In this document: in pieces, positions 1 through 6,700 of the stretch | How positions within the stretch are numbered: the stretch's first letter is position 1 | Layout: every line of letters starts with the position of its first letter | From: Clostridia bacterium | GTDB taxonomy: Bacteria > Bacillota > Clostridia > Christensenellales > HGM11417 | Reading direction: 5' to 3' | NCBI GenBank assembly: GCA_017407365.1 | Contig: JAFQWR010000168.1 | Span: 1-8,648, forward strand | DNA length: 8,648 nucleotides | The notes under the pieces: generated by a model | Seen by the model: the letters and a program-made list of their open reading frames with translations, nothing else | The model's database searches: none | What the model was told of the DNA's origin: nothing | Made by a program: the position numbers and the translations under genes

Positions 1-1
1 C

Positions 2-483
2 GGCGACCATATGTCGATGTACGGTGTAAATGCGGGCGTGCCCAAAACGCTGATGAAAACGCTTACCCGTTGCGAGGGCGAGCGTCTTGGAGGAGAGGCA
101 AAACGTGTGATAGAGGACGTTTTGCATACGGCGGTCAGCCCCGAGCTTCTGCCCACCAAAAACGGAGAGATTGCACAAAAAACGGAGGACACCGTAGGTC
201 CGTACGAGCTGCACGATTTCTTCCTGTATCATACGCTCAAAAACGGCGCTTCCCCCAAAAAGCTGCTGTATCTTGCTGAGCACGCATTTTTTGGGGAATA
301 CAGCAGGGCGCGCATCAAAGAGGTGCTTGCTGTGTTTATCCGCCGCTTCTTCGGTCAGCAGTTCAAGCGCAATTGTCTGCCCGACGGCGTAAAATCGGCT
401 CTGTTTCGCTCTCTCCCAGGGGAGAATTCAAAATGCCCTCAGACGCTCTTTGTGCGCTGTGGCTGAGTGAAATCGAGGGATAA
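2..483 (+). CDS. nadE: NAD(+) synthase, C-terminal part, with apparent frameshift near its end
   Basis: The gene enters from the left edge, so its start, glutaminase domain and ATP-binding SGGxDS loop are outside the window. The visible part matches the C-terminal end of the large glutamine-dependent NadE, which amidates deamido-NAD to NAD in the cytoplasm. Recognisable blocks are MYGVNAGVPKTL, SPELLP, IAQKTEDTVGPYELHDFFLY and RRFFGQQFKRNCLPDGVK. After GVK (GTA AAA at 389-394) the frame goes wrong and would stop at 466. Adding one A to the A-run at 391-394 restores the expected ending IGSVSLSPRGEFKMPSD, followed by ALCALWLSEIEG and a stop at 481-483. Either the gene carries a real one-base deletion that replaces its last 30 or so residues, or the base was lost in sequencing or assembly of a homopolymer. 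The family call is firm; whether the gene is broken is not. Confidence 0.88.
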
Positions 484-517
484 CGCATAAGGGGAGCAAC
501 GGTGGCGTGTAAATACA

Positions 518-566
518 GGTGCCTTGTGCAAGGGCTTCATAGGAAGCAATAGAGCTTTCAGGCACC
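518..566 (+). repeat. Inverted repeat in the nadE-rfbB gap
   Basis: GGTGCCT (518-524) pairs with AGGCACC (560-566), and GCTTC (534-538) pairs with GAAGC (543-547) inside it. The result is a two-tier hairpin in the 116-base gap ahead of the dehydratase gene. There is no T-run after it, so it is not a plain intrinsic terminator. It could be a leader structure or a fortuitous fold. I see no clear promoter in this gap. Confidence 0.4.
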
Positions 567-599
567 GATTGAAATACAAAGGAATGAGGGTGTAGAGGA

Positions 600-1682
600 A
601 TGAAGTATTATCTGGTTACAGGTGGCGCAGGATTTATCGGCTCACGATACATTCAGATGCTGTTTGACGAAATGGGGGACGACGTTTTTGTTATCAACGT
701 GGACAAGCTCACGTATGCGGCAAATCTCTCGCGTACGGCGGCGTTTTCCGAGCGTGAAAACTACGAGTTTGTGTACGGCGATATCCGTGACGAGCGCAAT
801 ATGGAGGTGCTTTTTGAGCAGTACCCCGTAGACGTTGTTGTAAACTTCGCTGCCGAAAGCCACGTAGATCGCTCCATTGCCGCCGCAGGCGATTTTATGA
901 ATACCAACGTGCTTGGCACGCACGTGCTGCTCGACTGCGCCAAACGGCTTGCGCCCAAGGCAAGGTTTGTGCAGATTTCCACCGATGAGGTGTACGGAGC
1001 GGTAAAAAAACGCCCCTTCCGTGAAAGTGACCGCCTGCTTCCCTCCAATCCGTACGCCGCAAGCAAGGCGTCCGGTGACCTGCTGGCGCTCTCCTTTTTC
1101 CGTACCTTCGGCATGGATGTAATCGTAACGAGAAGTGCAAACAACTTTGGTGAAAGTCAGCATGAAGAAAAGCTTTTGCCCAAGCTCACCAAATGCGCCT
1201 TCCTGCGCTGTGAAATGCCCATCTACGGTACGGGCGCCGAAACGCGGGATTGGATTGCCGTAGAGGATAACTGCCGTGCCATCCGCCTTGCGGAGCAGTA
1301 TGGCAGAAGCGGTCAGATATATAACATCTCTGACGACCATCCCCTTTCTAATCTGGAATCTGCTCGCCGTATTGCCCGTATCGTGGGCAAGCAAACGGGT
1401 GAGCAGGGGCTTGCACGGCTGATTAAGTTTGTGCCCGACCGCTTAGGGCATGATTTCCGCTATGCGTTGGATACCTCTAAAATACAGAATCTCGGCTACA
1501 AGCCCACCACCGAGGCGCAGTTTGAAAAGCGCTTCAAGCAGGCGATACTCGGGCTTTTGGAGCGCTTCCGCACGGAGGAGAGCCTGCCCAAGGTAAAAAT
1601 GCCCTCGAAGGAGGATATCTTCGATCTTCTGGTTGAGGAGCGCTACGAGCGTATCCGTAAGGAAATTGAAGAAAACAAATAG
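600..1682 (+). CDS. rfbB: dTDP-glucose 4,6-dehydratase-like NAD-dependent enzyme
   Basis: This is an extended short-chain dehydrogenase of 360 residues. Members of this family convert dTDP-glucose to dTDP-4-keto-6-deoxyglucose, the committed step to rhamnose and other deoxysugars of the cell surface. The Rossmann NAD loop TGGAGFIGS is at residues 7-15. The dehydratase signature STDEVYG at 127-133 supplies Thr128, Asp129 and Glu130, and the YxxxK pair is Tyr152/Lys156. Further family blocks are NVDKLTYAANL (33-43), NNFG...EKLLP (181-194), RDWIAVEDNCRAI (216-228) and DRLGHDFRYALDTSKI (280-295). GAGGG at 586-590 lies 9 bases before the ATG; a second AGAGG touches the start codon. The end departs from the usual pattern: the typical Trp/Tyr-rich C-terminal helix is absent and a charged tail with Lys, Glu and Arg (about 325-360) takes its place. 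No rfbA, rfbC or rfbD lies nearby, so the substrate is inferred from motifs only. Confidence 0.88.
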   Translation: MKYYLVTGGAGFIGSRYIQMLFDEMGDDVFVINVDKLTYAANLSRTAAFSERENYEFVYGDIRDERNMEVLFEQYPVDVVVNFAAESHVDRSIAAAGDFMNTNVLGTHVLLDCAKRLAPKARFVQISTDEVYGAVKKRPFRESDRLLPSNPYAASKASGDLLALSFFRTFGMDVIVTRSANNFGESQHEEKLLPKLTKCAFLRCEMPIYGTGAETRDWIAVEDNCRAIRLAEQYGRSGQIYNISDDHPLSNLESARRIARIVGKQTGEQGLARLIKFVPDRLGHDFRYALDTSKIQNLGYKPTTEAQFEKRFKQAILGLLERFRTEESLPKVKMPSKEDIFDLLVEERYERIRKEIEENK

Positions 1683-1762
1683 CATATTTTTATCAGAAGC
1701 GCTTTGTGCAAAATAGTTGCCTTGGGCGCTTTTGTGCTAAAAACGTTTTTGGAGGCGCAGGG

Positions 1763-2611
1763 ATGCATCCGCTTATTGAAAAAATTGATGCGCTTGCATC
1801 GGAAAATAATCTTCAGGTTTACCGCATCAGCGTTGCCACCGATAGCGGAACGGAAACGCTGGAAAGAATTCCCTGTAACCCCTGTCAGGATTGCTATTCG
1901 GTTGCAAAGCTGTTTTGCGTTACTGCTATCGGTATGCTTTATGATGAGGGAAGGCTTTCCTTGTCTGACTCGGTAAGTGATATTTTTTCGGAGGAGCTTG
2001 CTTTCTACGGCATTCCCAAGCAAAAATGGGAGGGTGTTACGCTCGATTGCGTACTGCGCCACAGAGTGGGCTTTTCGGAGGGCTTCCTTGATATTGACAC
2101 AGAGGATATCACGCAATATCCCACCGACGACTTTTTGTTTACGGTGCTGAGCCGTCCGCTTTCATTCGCCCCGGGCGAGAGAGAGGTGTATTCCGATGCT
2201 GCGTACTATCTGCTTTCCCGTGCGGTAAGCAAAATCAGCGGAGAGAAGCTGGACAGCTTTTTGATGTCGCGCCTGCTAACTAAAATCGGTTGCCGTGAGG
2301 TGGCGTGGGCGAGGTGTCCGCACAATTATCCCATCGGAGCTACGGGGCTGTATATCCGCACGGAGGACGTAGCAAGGCTTGGCAGAATCTATCTGGATGG
2401 CGGCGTCTATCGGGGTGAGCGGATTCTTTCAGAGCAGTGGGTTGATACCGTGCTCAGCCGTGGCTACGAGCTGCGGAAAATGGGCAAGGGCTACGCAAAG
2501 GGCGGTATGAGAGGTCAGCTTGTGTATATCAGCTTCGACGGAAATCTTTCGCTTGCATGGCACTCGTTTGAATCCGACGGCAAAATGCGTGCGCTTACCT
2601 CCTTGCTGTAA
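1763..2611 (+). CDS. Serine hydrolase, beta-lactamase / PBP-like fold
   Basis: The 282-residue protein has the layout of the class C beta-lactamase-related serine hydrolases (family Beta-lactamase, PF00144), which includes D-Ala-D-Ala carboxypeptidases and esterases. The nucleophile motif SVAK is at residues 46-49. The second motif Tyr-x-Asp/Asn is YSD at 143-145 within PGEREVYSDAAYYLL. The block GATGLYIRTEDVARLG (192-207), followed by GGVYRGERILSEQWV, is typical of the family. The third active-site element may be the GGMRGQ stretch (247-252). No signal peptide or membrane segment is visible, so it is probably cytoplasmic, which argues against a wall-acting enzyme or secreted beta-lactamase. 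I chose the ATG at 1763 because GGAGG at 1751-1755 stands 7 bases before it; a GTG at 1706 in the same frame has no such site. It starts 80 bases after the dehydratase gene and could share its transcript. The exact substrate is unknown. Confidence 0.8.
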   Translation: MHPLIEKIDALASENNLQVYRISVATDSGTETLERIPCNPCQDCYSVAKLFCVTAIGMLYDEGRLSLSDSVSDIFSEELAFYGIPKQKWEGVTLDCVLRHRVGFSEGFLDIDTEDITQYPTDDFLFTVLSRPLSFAPGEREVYSDAAYYLLSRAVSKISGEKLDSFLMSRLLTKIGCREVAWARCPHNYPIGATGLYIRTEDVARLGRIYLDGGVYRGERILSEQWVDTVLSRGYELRKMGKGYAKGGMRGQLVYISFDGNLSLAWHSFESDGKMRALTSLL

Positions 2612-2623
2612 GGGGATAAAAAA

Positions 2624-2650
2624 TCCGTACAAAAGGCTTTTCTGTACGGA
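2624..2650 (+). repeat. Inverted repeat after the serine hydrolase gene
   Basis: TCCGTACA (2624-2631) pairs with TGTACGGA (2643-2650), an 8-bp stem with an 11-base loop, 12 bases after the stop codon. No T-run follows directly. It may stabilise the mRNA 3' end or assist the terminator that follows. Confidence 0.45.
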
Positions 2651-2664
2651 AGAGGAATTATAAA

Positions 2665-2706
2665 AAGAAAAACGAGACGCGGGGAAACGCAGTCTCGTCT
2701 TTTTTT
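2665..2706. terminator. Bidirectional intrinsic terminator between convergent genes
   Basis: ACGAGAC (2672-2678) pairs with GTCTCGT (2692-2698). The stem continues with GCG (2679-2681) and CGC (2688-2690) past one bulged A at 2691. An A-rich run precedes the stem and seven pyrimidines, mainly T, follow it (to 2706), so it can work on both strands. It would end the hydrolase transcript from the left and the 90-residue gene from the right. Confidence 0.85.
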
Positions 2707-2767
2707 GCTCTTATGGGGTTACGGCTGTTTTGCCGACAATGGCGCTCGGTGTGTATTCCGCTTCGGA

Positions 2768-3040
2768 TTATTGCGGATAATCCTTTTTGGGGCGCGGATA
2801 CATGCTTTCGTCAATCTCAAAGGGAAGCTCTCTTTTCGGGGCCTCGGTCAGTTCGTTTTTGAAAACGATTTTGGGCTTGGCTCCGTTTTTACGAAGCAAA
2901 AGCTTTTGCAGTGCCTGCATTTTGGCAAGATTGTCGTTTGTAACCTTACCCTCCTTCGTTGCACGGTGCAGCGAAAGCAATAGTATCATACGCGCAAGCT
3001 TTTCCTTATCCTGCTTTTCCATTTCCTTAACGGGTTTCAT
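2768..3040 (-). CDS. Hypothetical protein, 90 residues
   Basis: I do not recognise this protein. It is highly charged, with many Lys and Glu. A short hydrophobic helix-like segment (about residues 15-24, LARMILLLSL) sits between basic stretches, and the tail is Pro/Lys-rich. There is no signal peptide and no Cys or His cluster. The start is well supported: on the minus strand AAGGAG lies about 8 bases before the ATG at 3040, and a near-consensus promoter (3065-3093) lies just upstream. A longer reading from 3073 would begin inside the -10 box, so it can be dismissed. The gene is monocistronic, convergent with the serine hydrolase gene and ended by the shared terminator at 2672-2706. Expression looks real and probably constitutive. 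Function is unknown, and nothing links it to the CRISPR operon beyond proximity. Confidence 0.75.
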   Translation of the reverse strand: MKPVKEMEKQDKEKLARMILLLSLHRATKEGKVTNDNLAKMQALQKLLLRKNGAKPKIVFKNELTEAPKRELPFEIDESMYPRPKKDYPQ

Positions 3041-3064
3041 AACAAACTCTCCTTTCGTAGCAGT

Positions 3065-3093
3065 ATCATACACTATTTTTGCTCTTTTGTCAA
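3065..3093 (-). promoter_or_regulatory. Sigma-A promoter of the 90-residue gene
   Basis: Read on the minus strand, TTGACA (3093-3088) is followed by exactly 17 bases and then TATGAT (3070-3065). The predicted transcript start is near 3058, giving a leader of about 18 bases that carries the ribosome binding site. Confidence 0.85.
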
Positions 3094-3237
3094 CCTGTCA
3101 GCGGCAGGAATTTTCTTTCGCGCTTCATTCTTAAGCATACGCAAAACGGGTAAGAGCTATGCGTCCGCTGAAAGAAGCGGCGGGAGGATGCTTCTCTCAA
3201 AAAAAAAGGCGCTTTTTTTAGAAAAGCCCTTGCGTTG

Positions 3238-3264
3238 CAGAGGGGAGGGAGGCTCTGTTTTTTT
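3238..3264 (+). terminator. Terminator-like hairpin with no known gene upstream
   Basis: CAGAG (3238-3242) pairs with CTCTG (3253-3257) around a purine-rich 10-base loop and is followed by seven T (3258-3264). The stem is short. No plus-strand gene precedes it; two small hairpins (3139-3164 and 3165-3180) and an A-run/GCGC/T-run palindrome near 3200-3218 are the only structure upstream. It could end a short RNA or merely guard the next promoter. Confidence 0.4.
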
Positions 3265-3278
3265 CAGCAAAAAAAATC

Positions 3279-3306
3279 TTAAAAAATTTTTTCTGATTTG
3301 TATAAT
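3279..3306 (+). promoter_or_regulatory. Promoter of the candidate RNA gene
   Basis: TATAAT at 3301-3306 is a perfect -10 box. The best -35 match is TTAAAA (3279-3284) with 16-base spacing, 4 of 6 consensus bases, set in an A/T-rich stretch that could act as an UP element. The predicted start is near 3313. Confidence 0.6.
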
Positions 3307-3312
3307 CGGCGG

Positions 3313-3599
3313 AAAGCGGCTTATATACATAGTGAGAGGAGAACTCTTAAAGTACAGCTCACGAATCATTTTTTTGGCAGCGTACGCCGCGTCGCATCCT
3401 CCGTTAAGGGAGGCACGAGCCCTCCCCTGGTCGGTTTGTTGCAGGAGGGTGCGCAGAGGAATATGCGGAAGGAATGAAATTCGTAGAGCGAGTCGATGCA
3501 ATCTTGTAAAGAGGTACAGACCAATGAACAAGGATACTATCTGAAAAACTGAATAAATAATCGCAAAGGAGTCGGCAAATCGGTGTCGGCTCTTTTTTT
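3313..3599 (+). ncRNA. Candidate structured non-coding RNA upstream of cas9
   Basis: A stretch of about 287 bases lies between a promoter and an intrinsic terminator, has no convincing reading frame and folds strongly. A 10-bp stem joins 3393-3402 to 3444-3453 with one G-U pair. Nested inside it, GGGAGG (3408-3413) pairs with CCTCCC (3421-3426). GTGAG (3332-3336) pairs with CTCAC (3358-3362), and GCGTACGC near 3380 is self-complementary. The stretch 3453-3560 is purine-rich and mostly unpaired by eye, as in an RNA with conserved loops or tertiary contacts. I could not match it to tRNA, tmRNA, RNase P RNA, SRP RNA, 6S RNA or a T-box. The raiA RNA of Firmicutes is a possibility by size and complexity, but I cannot confirm it. 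A divergent tracrRNA is the other option. It ends about 115 bases before the cas9 promoter, so it is not a cas9 leader. Confidence 0.5.
3569..3599 (+). terminator. Intrinsic terminator of the candidate RNA
   Basis: GAGTCGGC (3569-3576) pairs with GTCGGCTC (3585-3592), 8 bp with two G-U pairs and an 8-base loop, followed by seven T (3593-3599). It separates the RNA gene from the cas9 promoter. Confidence 0.8.
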
Positions 3600-3713
3600 A
3601 TTATCAATCCGCCGCAAAAACGGCGATAGCTTCAAAAAAATGTTGTTTTTGCCTTAAAAAAGCTGGACGGGGAAATAATCGGTATCTTTGGGTGGGAAAA
3701 TTTGTAAAGGGTA

Positions 3714-3741
3714 TTGACATTATCAGAAAAAGTGGTATAAT
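3714..3741 (+). promoter_or_regulatory. cas operon promoter
   Basis: TTGACA (3714-3719), a 16-base spacer and TATAAT (3736-3741) preceded by TGG form a consensus sigma-A promoter with an extended -10. The transcript should start near 3748, giving a leader of only about 25 bases. No operator-like palindrome is visible, so strong, unregulated transcription is likely; the TTG start codon of cas9 would then limit protein yield. Confidence 0.9.
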
Positions 3742-3772
3742 AGAGAAAAGCCTATATATGGGGGAATAAAAA

Positions 3773-6700
3773 TTGAGATACGCGATTGGATTGGATATTG
3801 GTGTTACATCCGTAGGATATGCCATTATGGAGCTTTCGGAGCAGGACACGCCGCAACGCATTGAAAGGCTGGGCGTCAGGATATTTGATGCCGCAGAGCA
3901 ACCCAAAACGGGTGATTCTCTTGCTGCGCCCAGACGTGACGCAAGGGGTCAGCGCAGGCGCTTGCGCAGAAGGAAGCATCGCTTAGAGCGCATTTACGGC
4001 TTGATTGTATCCTCGGGTATGCTGGATAAAGAGGAGCTTGTGCATCTTTTTGAGGGCAGGTTAGAGGATATTTATGCCCTGCGTGTAAGAGCGATAGACG
4101 AAAAGCTCACGGAAACAGAGCTTGCCCGTGTGATGATTCATATCGCACAGCGCCGTGGGTTTAAGTCAAACAGAAGGTCGGCAAATGGCAAAGAAGACGG
4201 CTTGCTTTTAAGCTTCGTAAGCAAAAATGCGTTGCTTATGAAGGAGAAGGGCTATCGGACGGTGGGCGAGCTGTTCTTCCGTGATGAGAATTTTGCGGAA
4301 TGCAAGCGGAACAAACGCGAAAATTACGCCAATACCGTGGCAAGAGAGGCGGTTGCAGAGGAGATAAAGGCAATCTTTGCCGCGCAAAGAGGCTTTGGCA
4401 TGCCCTTTGCCACCGAGGAAATTGAGGAAAGGTATCTATCCATCGTGCTTTCTCAGCGCTCCTTTGCAGACGGCCCTGCCTCGGGGCCGTATAGCGGAAA
4501 TCAGGTAGATAAGATGATTGGCGATAGCGCCTTTGGTGAGGGTAAGCGCTGTGCAAAGGCTACGTATACCTTCCAGATCTTTAATCTGTGGCAGCATATC
4601 AATCATATGCGCATACAGAGCGCAGGCGGCGAGCGTGCGCTTACCGATGCAGAGCGCAGGATTGTGTTTGATTATGCACATCAAACGGCGGATCTCGACT
4701 TTGCCAAGCTGCGCAAGGTGCTTAAGCTTGGTGATGGAGAACGCTTCAAGGGCGTAAGCTATGCAGACGGTAAGACGCTTGCCGCTTGTGAAAAGAATAG
4801 AAAGCTGAACGACCTGAAGGTTTATCACGAACTGCGTAGGGAGGTAAAGAAGTATTCGGATACGGCTTTTGATACGCTCACGCCCGATCAGCTGGACGAA
4901 ATCGGCGAGGCGATCTCGAAAAATCTTTCGGAAGAGAGCATTACGGCTCGGCTGAAGGATAGCGGCCTTTCGGATGCGGTGCTGGAGGGTGTTTTGGCTA
5001 TGCCCAACGTGGAAAAATACGGGCATTTGTCGCTTGCTGTGCTCAAAAGCATTATCCCCTTCCTGGAAGCAGGCGAAACATACGATAAGGCGTGCGCGCT
5101 TGCGGGCTACGATTTTCAGGGAGAGAGGGAGGATCCGAAAAGGTATTTGCCTGCCCTTCCCGTGGATAATAACGAAATCACAAGCCCTGTGGTGCGCCGT
5201 GCTGTTTCGCAGACCATCAAGGTCATCAATGCCATCATTCGCAGTATGGGGGAGGAAAGCCCCGTATACGTCAACATCGAGCTTGCCCGTGAGCTTTCGC
5301 GCAGCTTTGAAGACCGCAACGAAATGAAAAAGGCAATGGAGGACAACGCGTATAGAAACGAAAGAGCTGTTGCTCAGCTGAAGGAGCTCGGCTTGGCTTC
5401 GCCCAAGGGCTTTGATATCGTAAAATTCAAGCTCTGGCAGGAGCAGGACGGGTTCTGTCCGTATTCGGGCAAGCACATTGATATTGCAAGAATGCTCACA
5501 GAGCCGGGCTACGTGGACGTCGATCACATCGTGCCGTACAGCATAAGCTTCGACGACAGTATGGTAAACAAGGTGCTTGTGCTTTCGGAGGAGAATAGGC
5601 AGAAGGGCAATCAGCTGCCCCTGCAATACCTCACGGGAAAGCGCAGGGATGATTTTATTATATGGGTAAGAAACGCTCGGATCAAGGGTATCAAAAAGCG
5701 CAATCTGCTGCTTGAAAGGGTTGACGCAGAGGGCTGGAAGCAGAGAAGCCTGCAGGATACGCAGTTTATCTCTCGCTTTATGTATAATTACATAAGGGAA
5801 AACCTGATGTTTGCGCCGAGCAACGTGGGCAAAAAACGCAAGGTGTATGCGGTAAACGGCGCAATCACTGCGTATGTGCGTAAGCAATGGGGCATCAAAA
5901 AGGACCGCGATGCAGGGGATTTGCATCATGCGGCAGATGCTGCCGTGGTGGCTTGTGTTACGCAGGCAATGGAAAATCAGCTTTCCGATTTTAATTACTA
6001 TCACGAAACGAAGGATATACAGGGCTGGGTAGATAAGCACACGGGTGAAATTATGGAGTTTCCCCGCCCGTGGCGGTATTTCTCTAAGGAGCTTCAGATT
6101 CGCTTGATGGATGACGAGGCTCAGATGCGCGCAAAGCTATTAGATTTCAATTTCCCCACCTACAGTGATGTGGATATTTCTACGGTGCACGCCGTGTTTG
6201 TTTCCCGTAAGGCAAATCACAAGGCAACGGGCGCCGCGCATAAGGAGACGGTGCGCGCAGAAAGAACGGTTGAGGGGCAGAAAAGAATCGTTTCTAAGGT
6301 AGAGCTCAGCAAGCTGAAGCTGGATAAGGAGGGCGAAATTGAAGGGTATTACGATAAGGATAGCGACCGCCTGTTGTATGAGGCGTTAAAGGCGCGCCTT
6401 GTTGCTTTTGGAAATGACGGCAAAAAGGCGTTTGCAGAGCCTATGTATAAGCCCCGCTCCGACGGCTCTCAGGGGCCGCTTGTCAAAAAGGTGAAGATAT
6501 GCGAAAAAGCCTCGCTTACCGTTTCCGTGCATCAGGGCACGGCGGTTGCCGATAACGATTCGATGGTGCGCTGTGACGTATTCTACGTAGAGGGTGACGG
6601 CTACTACTTCGTGCCCGTCTACGTGGCGGATACCGTAAAGGCAGAGCTCCCCAATCTTGCTTGTGTGAAAGGCGGCAAACCGTGGAAGGAGATGAAGGAG

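Noticed and set aside
642..1394. 250-codon minus-strand reading frame
   Set aside because: Shadow of the dehydratase gene, which carries all family motifs on the plus strand.
1494..1502. GGCTACAAG resembling an anti-repeat core
   Set aside because: Within the dehydratase coding region and not preceded by any pairing with the rest of the repeat.
1699..1737. Imperfect direct repeat GCGCTTTGTGC / GCGCTTTTGTGC
   Set aside because: Short, with one indel, in an 80-base gap; no link to a mobile element or regulatory role can be shown.
1706..1762. GTG start adding 19 residues to the serine hydrolase
   Set aside because: No ribosome binding site before it, while the ATG at 1763 has GGAGG at ideal spacing.
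3041..3073. Longer start for the 90-residue minus-strand gene
   Set aside because: The upstream ATG overlaps the -10 box and precedes the predicted transcript start.
3188..3544. 118-codon plus-strand reading frame across the non-coding region
   Set aside because: Poly-Lys/Phe and Arg-rich low-complexity translation, no ribosome binding site, and it crosses a terminator-like hairpin, a promoter and the folded RNA region.
3313..3599. T-box, tmRNA, RNase P, SRP or 6S RNA
   Set aside because: None of the signature sequences of these RNAs is present, and the terminator and second promoter separate it from cas9, which excludes a cis-acting leader of cas9.
4436..6040. 534-codon minus-strand reading frame
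   Set aside because: Lies wholly opposite cas9, has no known motifs and reflects the codon bias of cas9 on the other strand.
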